DNA of 64,000 nt from Hyphomicrobiales bacterium. GTDB lineage: Bacteria > Pseudomonadota > Alphaproteobacteria > Rhizobiales > OSC116. Positions 1 to 9,099 of the stretch are shown here, in pieces; the first letter of the stretch is position 1, and every line of letters starts with the position of its first letter. Under the pieces are notes generated by a model that saw only the letters and a list, made by a program, of their open reading frames with translations, did no database searches and was not told the DNA's origin. Both the position numbers and the translations under genes were made by a program. The stretch spans positions 124,001 through 188,000 of the forward strand of contig JABSRZ010000003.1 of assembly GCA_013214705.1 (NCBI GenBank), given 5' to 3'.

Positions 1-483
1 CACCATTTCGGGCGTGATAAATACCGCAAAATTATGGCTTATGCCAGCCGCATCGACAATGTTGACCATGTCTGGTAAGTCGGTCATTGTTGCTGAATTT
101 GCATCTTGTAATACACCCTCAAGCCGTTGCCACTCTTGATAAATTGTGCCATCGCCTAATAAAAAACTGCCCGCCAATTCTATTTCAAACAGTGAATTAT
201 CTAAGGTGCTAGTGTAAAAAAACGACACATATTTGCCATCAGCTTGGCTTAAATATTGGCTGTCAAATGGCATGTCTTCGATATTTAAATTAAATGGTTC
301 TGAAAATCCACGCTCTGGAAATTCAATGGTGAGATTAAACATCGGATAAGCGCCATCCTCGATGACCGTCACCAAACCAAACTCTTGAATTTCATCCTCT
401 TCAATGTGGTTTTCGGCATAGGTCAATTGTGGCGATAGCGCCAACATTATGACGGTAAAAAAAACGGTGAGATTGTGTTTCAT
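1..483 (-). CDS. Secreted protein of unknown function, 3' part outside window
   Basis: An open frame starts with ATG at 483 and reads leftwards through all 161 codons to base 1 without a stop, so the C-terminal part lies outside the window. The first ~22 residues form a Sec-type signal peptide (basic MKHN start, hydrophobic core, then Ala at a TYA-type cleavage site followed by E). The mature part is acidic, with alternating hydrophobic positions, and is probably an extracytoplasmic beta-rich protein. I do not recognise the family. It is the only gene visible on this side of the ABC exporter, and the two are separated by 85 bases with no clear hairpin. Confidence 0.6.
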   Translation of the reverse strand, partial: MKHNLTVFFTVIMLALSPQLTYAENHIEEDEIQEFGLVTVIEDGAYPMFNLTIEFPERGFSEPFNLNIEDMPFDSQYLSQADGKYVSFFYTSTLDNSLFEIELAGSFLLGDGTIYQEWQRLEGVLQDANSATMTDLPDMVNIVDAAGISHNFAVFITPEMV

Positions 484-568
484 ATAGGTCTCGCAATAAT
501 ATAATTTTAAGTATGTACACACCGATCATAATATGAAAATGATTTATCTGTCTAGCACAGTATAATCC

Positions 569-2323
569 TCAATTATAAGTATTCTGAGATTTTATTAGTT
601 TGGCATAAACCCCTTGTTTGGCAATCAGCTCAGCATGGCTACCGGTTTCTAATATCTTATGATTATCGACCACAATGATTTGGTCTGCATGGCGAACCGT
701 TGCCAACCTATGGGCGATAACTATGGTGGTTCGGCCCGCTGAAAGCTCTAATAAAGATTTCTGTATTTCATCTTCGGTTATAGAATCTAGTGAAGATGTG
801 GCTTCATCTAATATCAGAATATATGGATTTTTTAAGAAAATACGGGCGATGGCCACGCGTTGTTTTTGCCCACCCGACAATTTGACCCCGCGTTCACCGA
901 CCATAGTGTTCAAGCCTTCGGGCAGTTGGGCAATGACCGCGCTTAAATGTGCTCTATCGGCGGCTTCCAATATCTGCTCTTGGGTCGCATTTAAATCGCC
1001 ATAGGCGATGTTTTCGGCCAATGTGCCGCCAAATAAAAATGTATCTTGTTGCACCACGCCTATTTGGCCGCGCAATGATTCTAATGACAGGGTTTTTATG
1101 TCAACACCATCTATGGTCACTTGCCCGCTTGATGCTTCATAAAAACGTGGGATTAGTGAACAAATTGTGGTTTTACCAGCACCAGATGGCCCGACAAAAG
1201 CGGTTTTTTTGCCAATTGGAATGGTTAAATTTATGGCTTCTAATACGGGTTCGCCCGTGTCATAGCGAAAATCTACATTTTCAAATTTTATCTGGTGTTT
1301 GGGTTGTTTAAGTTGGGGTGCATTGGGCAAGCCAACAATTTCGGGTTTTATGGCTAAAAACTCTTTATAGCGTCTAAAACCAGCTATGCCATTGGTAAAG
1401 GCTTCCAGCACATTGCTGATTTTTTCGACCGGGCGCACAAAAACCGCCACCAACAATAAAAACCCCACAAATTGCCCATGCGTCAGCTCATTGTTAATGA
1501 CCAGATAACTGCCCATTAGCATGACAATTAGTTGCACGACGCGGGTGCTGGCATAAAATAACGAGGCGCTCGCGCCCAGATATCGATAGCCTTTAAGCTT
1601 GATGTTTAAATATTGTTTATTTTCAATCGAAAACAAATGTTTCTCATGTTCCTCATTGGTGAATGACTGTACCACGCGAATGCCGCCGATATTTTCTTCT
1701 ATTCGCTCGTTAAACATGCCCACTTTTGCCAAAATTTCTCGCCATACAGATTCAATTTTAAGGCCATATCTACTGGTGGTAAACACGATGACGGGCACAA
1801 TTAAAATGATGACAATTGCCAGTTGAACATTGGTATAAAGCATAAGAATAAAGGCACCAATAAAGGTCATAATTGCCATAAAGGTATCTTCTGGGCCATG
1901 GTGTGCAAGTTCACCAATCTGCTCTAAATCCTTAGTGGTGCGGGCGATTAAATGGCCGGTTTTTTGGCTATCAAAAAAGCTAAAGGATAGCTTTTGCAAA
2001 TGCTCAAAGCATTTTCTGCGCATTTCAGTTTCGATGATGATGCCAAGCTTGTGCCCCCAATAATTGACGACATAAGTGAGCGCCGCGTTGAAACAATAAA
2101 GCCCCAGCAAACCAAGGCCAATGCTGATGATAAGCGGCCAATTGCCGGTTGGCAAAAGACTATCTAAAAACCAAATTACCGCCAACGGAAAGGCCAGCTC
2201 GAATATACCAAGTAACATGGCGCTGGCAAAATCTAGCAAAAATAGCAATTTGTGAGGGCGGTAATATTCAAAAAAGCTTCTAATCACGAATCGATTCCCC
2301 AATGGTTTGGAGTATGGAGACAT
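569..2323 (-). CDS. ABC exporter, fused membrane and ATPase domains
   Basis: A 584-residue half-transporter of the ABC exporter type (MsbA/BmrA-like). An N-terminal six-helix membrane domain (about residues 20-310) is followed by a nucleotide-binding domain (about 345-580). The ATPase has every expected motif: Walker A GPSGAGKTT, Q-loop VVQQDTFLF, signature LSGGQKQR, Walker B ILILDEATSSLD and the switch histidine in IAHRLATV. The length is normal for a homodimeric exporter of lipids, drugs or peptides. No accessory gene such as a HlyD partner is next to it, so the substrate cannot be inferred. It stands alone as a transcription unit, convergent with nothing and 70 bp downstream of the multicopper oxidase. 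Confidence 0.9.
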   Translation of the reverse strand: MSPYSKPLGNRFVIRSFFEYYRPHKLLFLLDFASAMLLGIFELAFPLAVIWFLDSLLPTGNWPLIISIGLGLLGLYCFNAALTYVVNYWGHKLGIIIETEMRRKCFEHLQKLSFSFFDSQKTGHLIARTTKDLEQIGELAHHGPEDTFMAIMTFIGAFILMLYTNVQLAIVIILIVPVIVFTTSRYGLKIESVWREILAKVGMFNERIEENIGGIRVVQSFTNEEHEKHLFSIENKQYLNIKLKGYRYLGASASLFYASTRVVQLIVMLMGSYLVINNELTHGQFVGFLLLVAVFVRPVEKISNVLEAFTNGIAGFRRYKEFLAIKPEIVGLPNAPQLKQPKHQIKFENVDFRYDTGEPVLEAINLTIPIGKKTAFVGPSGAGKTTICSLIPRFYEASSGQVTIDGVDIKTLSLESLRGQIGVVQQDTFLFGGTLAENIAYGDLNATQEQILEAADRAHLSAVIAQLPEGLNTMVGERGVKLSGGQKQRVAIARIFLKNPYILILDEATSSLDSITEDEIQKSLLELSAGRTTIVIAHRLATVRHADQIIVVDNHKILETGSHAELIAKQGVYAKLIKSQNTYN

Positions 2324-2393
2324 AGATTAATTTTATTGGCAAGCTAGCGGCGCAATTGAAAAATGATTATTTTTCAATTGTGACAATTATGCA

Positions 2394-3890
2394 TTAGGCC
2401 ACAACGGTAAACTGCCCCATCATGCCTTCATCTTCATGTTCTAAAATATGGCAATGATACATGTAAGGGCTATCGGGGTCAGCATAATCGGTAAATTTTA
2501 ACAGCAGGCGCACGCTTTCCCCCTCTGGTATTAACACGGTATCTTTAAGCCCCGCCTCGGTCGGCGATGGTGGTTTGCCATCACGGTCTATTATGCGAAA
2601 TTGCACATCGTGAATGTGGAACGGATGGGCGGCAAATGATGAATTTGTAATATGCCAAATTTCAGTGCTGTCAAGTTTAACCACCTCGTTGATATGTTTC
2701 ATATCCATGGGTTTGCCGTTAATACTCATATTGTCGCCAACATTGCCCAACATCATCGCCACACCCATGCCCATATCCAGATCAAATGTGCGGGTTTTAA
2801 CCGCAATAGTCTCATCCACGACGTCTAATGTTGTGAGTTTTGTCGGCAATTCTATTGCCGCTTTACGCTGTTCATTGGGGCGAATTTCGAGTATTTTAAA
2901 TCGGCCGTCACTGGATCCCAATATGTTGATAACGTCGCTAAAAAAATCATCGGAACCGGGTGTTTTGCTGCTTAAAGTTGCGGTTTTGCCATCACTAAGG
3001 TCGATAATTAACTCTGCCCGCTCGCCGGGAGACAAAACGAGCGAGGTCAATTTAACCGGTTGTTCTAACAAGCCGCCATCGCTGGCAATTTGGTGAAAAC
3101 TGCGGCCATCGTCAAAGCTTAAATCGTAAAAACGGGCGTTAGAGCCGTTGAGCAAGCGAATGCGCAAACTATCACTTGCGGCATCAAAATAAGGGTTCAC
3201 AGTGCCATTTACCAACATTGTATCGCCAAAATGACCCATCATTCTTTCTTCCATGCCGGGGGTGTAGTCAAACCGTCCATCGGGGTGAAATTTTCGATCT
3301 TGCAGCACCAATGGTATGTCATCAATGCCATAATCTTGCGGCAAACCAAGGCTGTTGGCTTGTTCATCCTCGACAATAATTACCCCGGCCAAACCATGAT
3401 ATACTTGATAGGCGGTTTCGCCCATCATATGTGAATGATACCAAAGGGTGGCCGCGTTTTGCTTAACCTCAAATTCGGCTTGCCAGCTCGATCCATTTTC
3501 AATGGTTTGATGTGGCCCGCCATCTTGATCTGCCGGTAAATGCATGCCGTGCCAATGCAAACTAGAAGTGTGACCAATATTATTGTTTACGTTCATTCTA
3601 ACCGTTTCGCCGACGCGCATTTTTAGTGTGGGGCCAAGATAAGCGCCATTAATACCAAATGAGGCGGTGTTAACATTGTCAAAAAACTGGCTGACGCCGG
3701 TCTGCATATTTAGGTCATAACTGCGGACACCGCCCTCAAGCTGGCCATCGTCTAACGGTGGGATGTTAAGTGCCTGTGCGCCGGTGCTGTGAATGGTGCT
3801 GGTTGTTGTGCCGCCAAATTGAGCATAAGCCAAACCTGCAACGCCGGTTGCGCCCAAACCAATTAACATATTACGTCGAGAAATTTTCAT
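2394..3890 (-). CDS. Multicopper oxidase with Tat signal (CueO/SufI-like)
   Basis: This encodes about 498 residues and starts with a twin-arginine signal (SRRNML, hydrophobic stretch, AYA), so the protein is probably exported folded to the periplasm. Copper-ligand motifs are all present: LHWHG near residue 115, WYHSH near 150, HPFHIHD near 430, and the C-terminal type-1 site YHCHILEHEDEGMMG, in which the Cys is flanked by His pairs. It should couple oxidation of a metal ion or small organic substrate to reduction of oxygen to water. Several Met-rich patches (MGMGVAMML and others) suit a copper-handling enzyme of the CueO type. Two ATG codons are adjacent (3893 and 3890). The second is better spaced from AAGG, so 3890 is preferred. 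Confidence 0.88.
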   Translation of the reverse strand: MKISRRNMLIGLGATGVAGLAYAQFGGTTTSTIHSTGAQALNIPPLDDGQLEGGVRSYDLNMQTGVSQFFDNVNTASFGINGAYLGPTLKMRVGETVRMNVNNNIGHTSSLHWHGMHLPADQDGGPHQTIENGSSWQAEFEVKQNAATLWYHSHMMGETAYQVYHGLAGVIIVEDEQANSLGLPQDYGIDDIPLVLQDRKFHPDGRFDYTPGMEERMMGHFGDTMLVNGTVNPYFDAASDSLRIRLLNGSNARFYDLSFDDGRSFHQIASDGGLLEQPVKLTSLVLSPGERAELIIDLSDGKTATLSSKTPGSDDFFSDVINILGSSDGRFKILEIRPNEQRKAAIELPTKLTTLDVVDETIAVKTRTFDLDMGMGVAMMLGNVGDNMSINGKPMDMKHINEVVKLDSTEIWHITNSSFAAHPFHIHDVQFRIIDRDGKPPSPTEAGLKDTVLIPEGESVRLLLKFTDYADPDSPYMYHCHILEHEDEGMMGQFTVVA

Positions 3891-3893
3891 CAT

Positions 3894-4258
3894 CTTGCCT
3901 TAAATATCTAATCTACAAGTTAAACATAATACTGCTTGTAGGTTTTTCAAGCCTTATAATGGTTTAGTTGTAAACTCGCTAAACTCACTTTACCAATCTG
4001 CGAAGAATTATGGGGTCTATGATTGTTAAATATGTACGTTCTCGCACAGATTGGGACATCGAAGTTTGAGCCTAAATGCCGATAAAGGAGACCTTTTGCC
4101 GCATTTATATTAGCCGCCTCGCATCGATTATAGCCAACAACTGCAACTAGACTTGCTATCAAACGAGATAAGTCGAGTGCAACCTCCGCTTGTACAAAAG
4201 CAAAGAATCGCTCATTATCAAATGAATATTTAAAACGACCAATTAGAGGTAACATTTT
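3894..4258. other. Intergenic stretch with an unassigned minus-strand frame
   Basis: This holds 365 bases between the multicopper oxidase and the next plus-strand gene. A minus-strand frame of 102 codons (ATG at 4255, stop at 3947) is open and has a fairly protein-like composition. A short piece near its C-terminus (NNHRPHNSS) recalls the end of IS3-type integrase domains, but the rest does not match that family. It could be a gene fragment or chance. The ribosome-binding site of the divergent gene (AGAGGT at 4244-4249) lies inside it, which argues against both being expressed. Confidence 0.25.
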
Positions 4259-5383
4259 GTGAGTGATGAGGACAAGACAAATGAAACCGTTTTCAAAGAA
4301 AAAGCATTTTGGTTTTTCCTGATTATTATATTTATCATATTCGTAATAATGGCCGCTCAGGTTTCCGGTGGATTTTTTAACTTTGTGTTCAATTCCATGT
4401 TTTCTGATAAAATCGGAGAAGGAAATTCGTTTTGGAGCGCAGTAGTTATCCCAATTGTAAGTGGTTGTATTGCTGTCTGGGGTTTGTATCTGCTGAACAA
4501 ACGCACCAAAGCCGCAGACGACCAAGCCGAATCAGCTAGGAAACAACACAGGCTTGAAACACAGAAAGTGGGCAAAGAAAAATTTGAAAACAGCATGAAG
4601 CTTCTTGCAAAGGATGGCAGTCCGACAATGTGGTATTATGCTCTCAAAACAATCGAAAATATGGCAGTTACAGAACCAGATGAATGGTTCTCCGATGGTC
4701 TTCAGATATTGTTGGTAGCTGGTAAAGAGATAAGCACAAAAACAAGAATGGTTGAATCTAAAAACTTCAAAGATATATCCGATGCAAATAAAGACGCAAA
4801 TCAATTCATTTTTCATATTCTGGCAACAATTATTCGAATCCTTAACAATCCAAATTCAGAGAAGTTCAGACCAAAAACGAGTCAAAATAAAGACATTATT
4901 AAAATTACAGGTTTCTGTATTCCATTTTATGAGCTGGATTTGCAAAACAAACAGGGCAGTTATCGCGCAAATATTATCGAAAATGTGTCTCTAAATCACT
5001 TTTTGTTTGAAAATTGTAACCTTGCTGGGGTTCAAATCCGAGATTGTGATCTGATAAAATGTGAATTCTTGAATACGCATAATGTAGAGATTGAAAGGTC
5101 CCTGATTAGCCATGGACCAACTACAGACAAAACCAGCTGGGAAGCACATGCAGAGTCTTTTAATATCAATTTTAGGATGTGTTATGTTTGGGATGACGAC
5201 ACCACAAGTGTCAAACTTATCCAACAACGTTTCATACATTTTAGCGAACTCGATTCCGGACTTTACAAAACAATATGGAACAATATGAAATTCCCCAAAA
5301 TACCTGAACCGGGTTATTTTCTTTGGGAAAAAAACACACCAACCCCCGAAAATGTGGTCGGCATTACCGTTGAAGCTGAGTAA
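4259..5383 (+). CDS. Two-TM membrane protein with cytoplasmic domain, unknown function
   Basis: A 374-residue protein starting at a GTG (4259) preceded by AGAGGT at good spacing. Two hydrophobic helices (about residues 17-42 and 60-82) are separated by a short loop and followed by the basic stretch LNKRTKAADD, so most of the protein (about 85-374) is probably cytoplasmic. Around residues 240-275 there is a run of short repeated turns (FENCNLAGVQIRDCDLIKCEF) with the A/C-D/N-L-x-x spacing of pentapeptide-repeat proteins, only a few turns long. No catalytic motif is seen. The family is unknown to me. Similar two-helix plus helical-domain proteins occur scattered among bacteria, but no partner gene is adjacent that would suggest a defence or signalling role. 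Confidence 0.7.
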   Translation: MSDEDKTNETVFKEKAFWFFLIIIFIIFVIMAAQVSGGFFNFVFNSMFSDKIGEGNSFWSAVVIPIVSGCIAVWGLYLLNKRTKAADDQAESARKQHRLETQKVGKEKFENSMKLLAKDGSPTMWYYALKTIENMAVTEPDEWFSDGLQILLVAGKEISTKTRMVESKNFKDISDANKDANQFIFHILATIIRILNNPNSEKFRPKTSQNKDIIKITGFCIPFYELDLQNKQGSYRANIIENVSLNHFLFENCNLAGVQIRDCDLIKCEFLNTHNVEIERSLISHGPTTDKTSWEAHAESFNINFRMCYVWDDDTTSVKLIQQRFIHFSELDSGLYKTIWNNMKFPKIPEPGYFLWEKNTPTPENVVGITVEAE

Positions 5384-5521
5384 TCTTTGCCGCCTCACCT
5401 CCCCATATACTGTGGATTGGGCATGCCGATTGTCGTAAGTAAGTTTCGGCTGGTTTTGAAATTCTAGGGTTTTGTGGTAAAATGGGTTTGCTAATTTATT
5501 TTTTAAAATAGGAGAGCAATC

Positions 5522-5857
5522 ATGAAATATTTTTACGGGTTGTTGGCTGCCATTTGGTTGGGGTGGATAATTTTTTATTCGCTGCTCGATATTGCTGCCA
5601 ATATGTGGCCAATCATTATTTGCATCGCTTTTGTGGCGGTGAATCTTTTTTACTTTACCAAAGCCCTCAAGCCACAAAACCGAAACCCCACATATGTGTT
5701 AAATACGCTGGTTATCTTTGCCGCATTTGGCAGCCAAACGCTTTGCCTTTATTTCATTAAAGGTGGCAAAACATATTTTGGCATAGCCGATATTGTGGTG
5801 TTTTTCTTTTTGGGCATTGTGCTCACCGGCGTTAGCTATCGGGTCAACAAAAAGTAA
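5522..5857 (+). CDS. Small four-helix integral membrane protein
   Basis: This encodes 111 residues and starts at ATG 5522 behind a clear GGAG box (near 5512). The protein consists almost entirely of four hydrophobic segments with short polar connections (YYGLL-type helix 1, PIIICIAFVAVNLFYF helix 2, two more to the C-terminus), ending in the basic RVNKK. No family is recognised and there are no charged residues inside the helices that would suggest transport. It stands alone between the two-TM protein and adenine deaminase. Confidence 0.6.
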   Translation: MKYFYGLLAAIWLGWIIFYSLLDIAANMWPIIICIAFVAVNLFYFTKALKPQNRNPTYVLNTLVIFAAFGSQTLCLYFIKGGKTYFGIADIVVFFFLGIVLTGVSYRVNKK

Positions 5858-5994
5858 CCTACTTGTTCAACCCACATCAAATCTAAATAAGTGGCTTTTC
5901 CGTGATAATCGGATTTTAATCTCGACTTAAAAAACCAACAATTTTATAGTGATAGGTATAATTACGCCAAAATACACATTGTGGAGCATATATA

Positions 5995-7794
5995 GTGAAT
6001 ATTATTAAATCTTGGGCTGATGTAGCCCCAAGCCTAATAGAGGTTGCCGCCGGTCGTGCGCCCGCTGATATGGTCATCCGCCAAGGTCAATGGGTCAATG
6101 TCCATACGCGTGAGGTCATTGCAAATACCGACATCGCGATAACCGAAGGGCGTTTTGCCTATTGCGGCCCCGATGCCAGCCGCATGATTGGACCAGAAAC
6201 AGAAGTGATAGAAGCCAACGGGCGGTTTATCCTGCCGGGCTTGTGTGATGGCCATTTGCATATCGAAAGTGGCATGTTGACCACCACTCAGTTTGCGCGT
6301 GCCGTCATGCCGCATGGCACCACATCCATGTTCACAGATCCGCACGAAATTGCCAATGTCATGGGCTTAGAGGGCGTGCGTCTTATGCATGATGAGGCCC
6401 TGCAACAACGGATTAATATATTTGTGCAAATGCCTTCTTGTGCGCCATCCGCACCGGGTTTGGAAAATACCGGCTTTGAATTGACGCCCGACGATGTGAT
6501 AGAGGCGATGCAATGGCCGAACATTATTGGATTGGGCGAAATGATGAACTTCCCCGGGGTGATGAATAACGACCCAAAAATGTTGGCTGAAATTGCCGCA
6601 ACACAACGGGCTGGTAAAACCGTCGGCGGCCATTACGCAAGTAATGACCTTGACGGGCTGCATATATATGCCGCTGGCGGCCCAGCAGACGACCATGAAG
6701 GCACATGCGAGGCCGATGCCATTGCCCGTGTTCGCCAAGGCATGCGGTCTATGATGCGTCTGGGGTCTGCTTGGTATGACGTCGAAACTCAAGTTACAGC
6801 GGTGACCGAAAAAGGCCTAGACCCGCGTAATTTTATTCTTTGCACCGACGATTGCCACTCGGGCACGCTGGTGAATGAAGGACATATGAACCGCGTGGTG
6901 CGCCACGCCATTGCTTGCGGCCTTGACCCTCTTATCGCCATTCAGATGGCCACTATCAACACTGCCACGCATTTTGGCCTCGAGCGCGAGCTAGGCTCTA
7001 TTACACCCGGTCGTCGTGCCGATGTTATTTTGTCGTCAGACCTAACAAAGCTGCCCATTGAAACTGTGATTGCACGTGGCCAGATTGTGGCCAAAGATGG
7101 GGTGTTAATTGGCGATGACCAAGCCTTTAAATGGCCAGATAAAGCCTGCAATTCGGTTAATATGGGCGCTGATAAAACAGCGGTCGATTTTAACATTGTC
7201 GCTCCCGAAGGCGCTAACCATGTAAGCGCCCGGGTCATTGGCGTGGTCGAAAACCAAGCGCCAACCAAAGCCCTGACAGCCACTTTGAATGTCAAAGATG
7301 GCCTTGTTGTTGGCGATGAGAGCCAAGATGTTTGCCAAATTGCTCTGGTTGAGCGCCACCGCGCGACAGGCGGTGTTACGAATGCCTTCGTGTCGGGTTT
7401 CGGATATAAAGGCAATTGTGCCGTAGCTTCAACCGTGGCGCATGATAGCCACCATATGATTGTTGTGGGTACATCTAAGTCGGATATGGCATTGGCCGCA
7501 AACCGATTGCAGGAAGTCGGCGGCGGCATAAGCGTGTGGAAAGATGGCAAGGAGATCGCTCTGGTTAAGCTGCCAATTGGCGGGCTTATGTCCGATGCGC
7601 CTGCGGCCGAAGTTGCCGCCACTGCCGATAGAATGGTCGCAGCGATGGCTGAGTGCGGATGCACGCTAAATAATGCTTTTATGCAGCATTCATTGCTGGC
7701 ATTGGTCGTTATCCCTGAACTCCGCATTTCGGACGTGGGCTTGATCGACGTGGTATTATTCGAAGAAACACCGTTGTTCTTGAAAGACAATTAG
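5995..7794 (+). CDS. ade: Adenine deaminase
   Basis: This encodes 599 residues, normal for bacterial adenine deaminase (amidohydrolase superfamily), which converts adenine to hypoxanthine and ammonia in purine salvage or catabolism. The sequence has the composite beta-sandwich N-terminus, the metal-binding DGHLHIESGM motif near residue 84, the PHGTT and DPHEIANV blocks, a later H at GGHYAS, and the CTDDCHSG motif near 285 that supplies the metal-binding aspartate. The C-terminal third has the family block TGGVTNAFVSGFGYKGN and the VSAR/SDAP segments. The start is a GTG at 5995 with AG-rich sequence upstream. It is a lone gene here. Thematically it could feed on nucleobases imported by the BMP-type transporter much further along, but nothing links them directly. 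Confidence 0.93.
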   Translation: MNIIKSWADVAPSLIEVAAGRAPADMVIRQGQWVNVHTREVIANTDIAITEGRFAYCGPDASRMIGPETEVIEANGRFILPGLCDGHLHIESGMLTTTQFARAVMPHGTTSMFTDPHEIANVMGLEGVRLMHDEALQQRINIFVQMPSCAPSAPGLENTGFELTPDDVIEAMQWPNIIGLGEMMNFPGVMNNDPKMLAEIAATQRAGKTVGGHYASNDLDGLHIYAAGGPADDHEGTCEADAIARVRQGMRSMMRLGSAWYDVETQVTAVTEKGLDPRNFILCTDDCHSGTLVNEGHMNRVVRHAIACGLDPLIAIQMATINTATHFGLERELGSITPGRRADVILSSDLTKLPIETVIARGQIVAKDGVLIGDDQAFKWPDKACNSVNMGADKTAVDFNIVAPEGANHVSARVIGVVENQAPTKALTATLNVKDGLVVGDESQDVCQIALVERHRATGGVTNAFVSGFGYKGNCAVASTVAHDSHHMIVVGTSKSDMALAANRLQEVGGGISVWKDGKEIALVKLPIGGLMSDAPAAEVAATADRMVAAMAECGCTLNNAFMQHSLLALVVIPELRISDVGLIDVVLFEETPLFLKDN

Positions 7795-7854
7795 CCAATT
7801 AGTCCCGTCAGGCAATGCCATACAAAGATAAAACTCTGGTGTTTTTGCAACCAA

Positions 7855-8062
7855 ATTGAAGGCGCATTCTATGAAATAATCGAAAATGATAAGCGTATCT
7901 GTAACCCACTATACGGCTAGGTTTGGGTTTCTATTCGTATCTGAGAAATACTATGGTATGGATAAAACGCCTCATACAAATATGTAATATGAATTAAAAC
8001 AATTAGTTAACAGTAATTGATCACATGAAGTAACTCAAAAAGTAATACAATTTTATTAAATC
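7855..8062. repeat. Dispersed repeat with tRNA-Leu 3'-end core (copy A)
   Basis: The left part (about 7870-7963) aligns with the 3' flank of tRNA-Leu at about 57010-57093; both contain CTAGGTTTGGG followed by CTATTCGTATCT. The core TGGTATGGATAAAA (7954-7967) resembles the tRNA 3' end TGGTACGGATGAAA. The right part, from ACGCCTCATACAAA onward, is nearly the same as 28717-28812, including repeated GTAAC units. Copy A therefore joins two different partners at a tRNA-end-like core, as expected of an old attachment-site junction. No integrase gene is present. Confidence 0.55.
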
Positions 8063-8270
8063 CGCACCAAAAATAATAAAGGTGTCTAAACTTTTCAAAT
8101 GGCACACGCTAAGAATGCTCAATAAACATGACAATCTCTATATACAGTTATTGTCATTTGAAATTTCCATATCCCAGCACAAAAACTACTCCAGCTATTT
8201 GATGAAAATATTGTTATATTCTTTGTAGGAAGTGTCCACTTTTATCAGACAAGTCCAAACTGTTCCAAAG

Positions 8271-8285
8271 CAGCTGACGATTTAC
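8271..8285. repeat. 15-bp IS-end-like sequence
   Basis: CAGCTGACGATTTAC matches in 14 bases the right arm of the inverted repeat at 21947-21966 and lies in the same orientation. On the reverse strand it begins GTAAATCGTCAGCT, and GTAA is the usual first four bases of IS66-family ends. The two matching copies lie just outside the sugar island genes (8344-21692). Confidence 0.4.
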
Positions 8286-8343
8286 ATCAATGCCTATATT
8301 CCAAGTTTACAATAACGTCACTAAAATTTCACATTTAACAATA

Positions 8344-9099
8344 CTAAATGGTGATGCCGCCATCGACATTAATGGTTTGGCCATTAACAAAACGTCCATC
8401 TTCAGACCCTAGAAAGGCACACATAGCGGCAATTTCTTCTGTCGTACCGAACCGTCCGGCTGGTTGTCTGTCTAGGAAATATTGCTCTGCCGCTTCGTAA
8501 CTGCCCATTTTTGTTGCTAATTCTTCTATTCTACCTTGCAGTGACGGCGACGCGACTGTGCCGGGGCAGACCGCATTACATCGGATATTTTCGGCTATGT
8601 AATCTGCTGCTACGGCTTTCGTTAAGCCAATCACACCCCCTTTGGCCGCACCATATGCTACGCGTTTTGCAAACCCTTTGGTCGATGAAGCCACAGAGGC
8701 GATGTTAATTACACTTCCCCCACCCGCTTTCATTTTTGGAATAAAAGCACCTACTACGATGAAAGCACTATCTAGTGAAATGCTCATGGTTCTACGCCAG
8801 TCCTCAAGCGAGCATTCTTCAATCGATCCATGATGAACATATCCTACCGCGTGAACCAATATGTCAATCTTATCAAATTTGGCGGCATACGCGCTGACGG
8901 CATCTTGATCAGTGGCATCAAGTTGTTGAGTTGAGGCAACCTTCAAACCCTCCAAACCTGATCCGTTCAGATCAGAGGCATGTACAATAGCCCCTTCAGA
9001 AGCCAGCCGTTCTGCGACAGCACGGCCAATTCCTTGTGCCGCTGCTGTAACAATAGCAACTTTATTTTTTAACCGATTTGATACATTAATGGTTGTCAC
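8344..9099 (-). CDS. SDR dehydrogenase, 2-keto-3-deoxy-L-fuconate dehydrogenase-like
   Basis: This encodes 251 residues of the classical short-chain dehydrogenase family: nucleotide-binding AAAQGIG near residue 20, NIASVASS, catalytic Tyr/Lys in YGAAKGG, and a [10 protein letters not shown] segment. The combination of [22 protein letters not shown] and CPGTV-SPSL is characteristic of the 2-keto-3-deoxy-L-fuconate 4-dehydrogenase/BDH2-like subgroup, which oxidises a 2-keto-3-deoxy sugar acid to the 2,4-diketo acid. That product is the substrate of FAH-fold hydrolases such as the one three genes upstream. The start is a GTG at 9099 with AAGGAA 7 bases before it, overlapping the dehydratase stop by 14 bases. 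It is the last gene of the ten-gene operon. Confidence 0.8.
   Translation of the reverse strand: MTTINVSNRLKNKVAIVTAAAQGIGRAVAERLASEGAIVHASDLNGSGLEGLKVASTQQLDATDQDAVSAYAAKFDKIDILVHAVGYVHHGSIEECSLEDWRRTMSISLDSAFIVVGAFIPKMKAGGGSVINIASVASSTKGFAKRVAYGAAKGGVIGLTKAVAADYIAENIRCNAVCPGTVASPSLQGRIEELATKMGSYEAAEQYFLDRQPAGRFGTTEEIAAMCAFLGSEDGRFVNGQTINVDGGITI

Larger units (their letters stand above)
7795..8343. other. Gene-free stretch with tRNA-end-like and IS-end-like repeats
   Basis: These 549 bases have no convincing coding frame. They hold two repeat fossils: a ~200-bp segment (7855-8062) related both to the sequence just beyond tRNA-Leu at 57 kb and to 28.7 kb, and a 15-bp sequence (8271-8285) that recurs at the end of an inverted repeat at 21.9 kb. 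Both are listed separately. Confidence 0.6.

Noticed and set aside
3947-4525. A 192-codon minus-strand frame overlapping the two-TM membrane protein
   Set aside because: Its first half is antisense to a well-supported gene with its own GTG and ribosome-binding site. Only the 102-codon tail lies in free sequence, and it matches nothing I know with confidence.
6942-7790. Long minus-strand frame inside the adenine deaminase gene
   Set aside because: It is a shadow of a clearly coding frame; its residue composition (runs of S, T, A) is typical of antisense translation.
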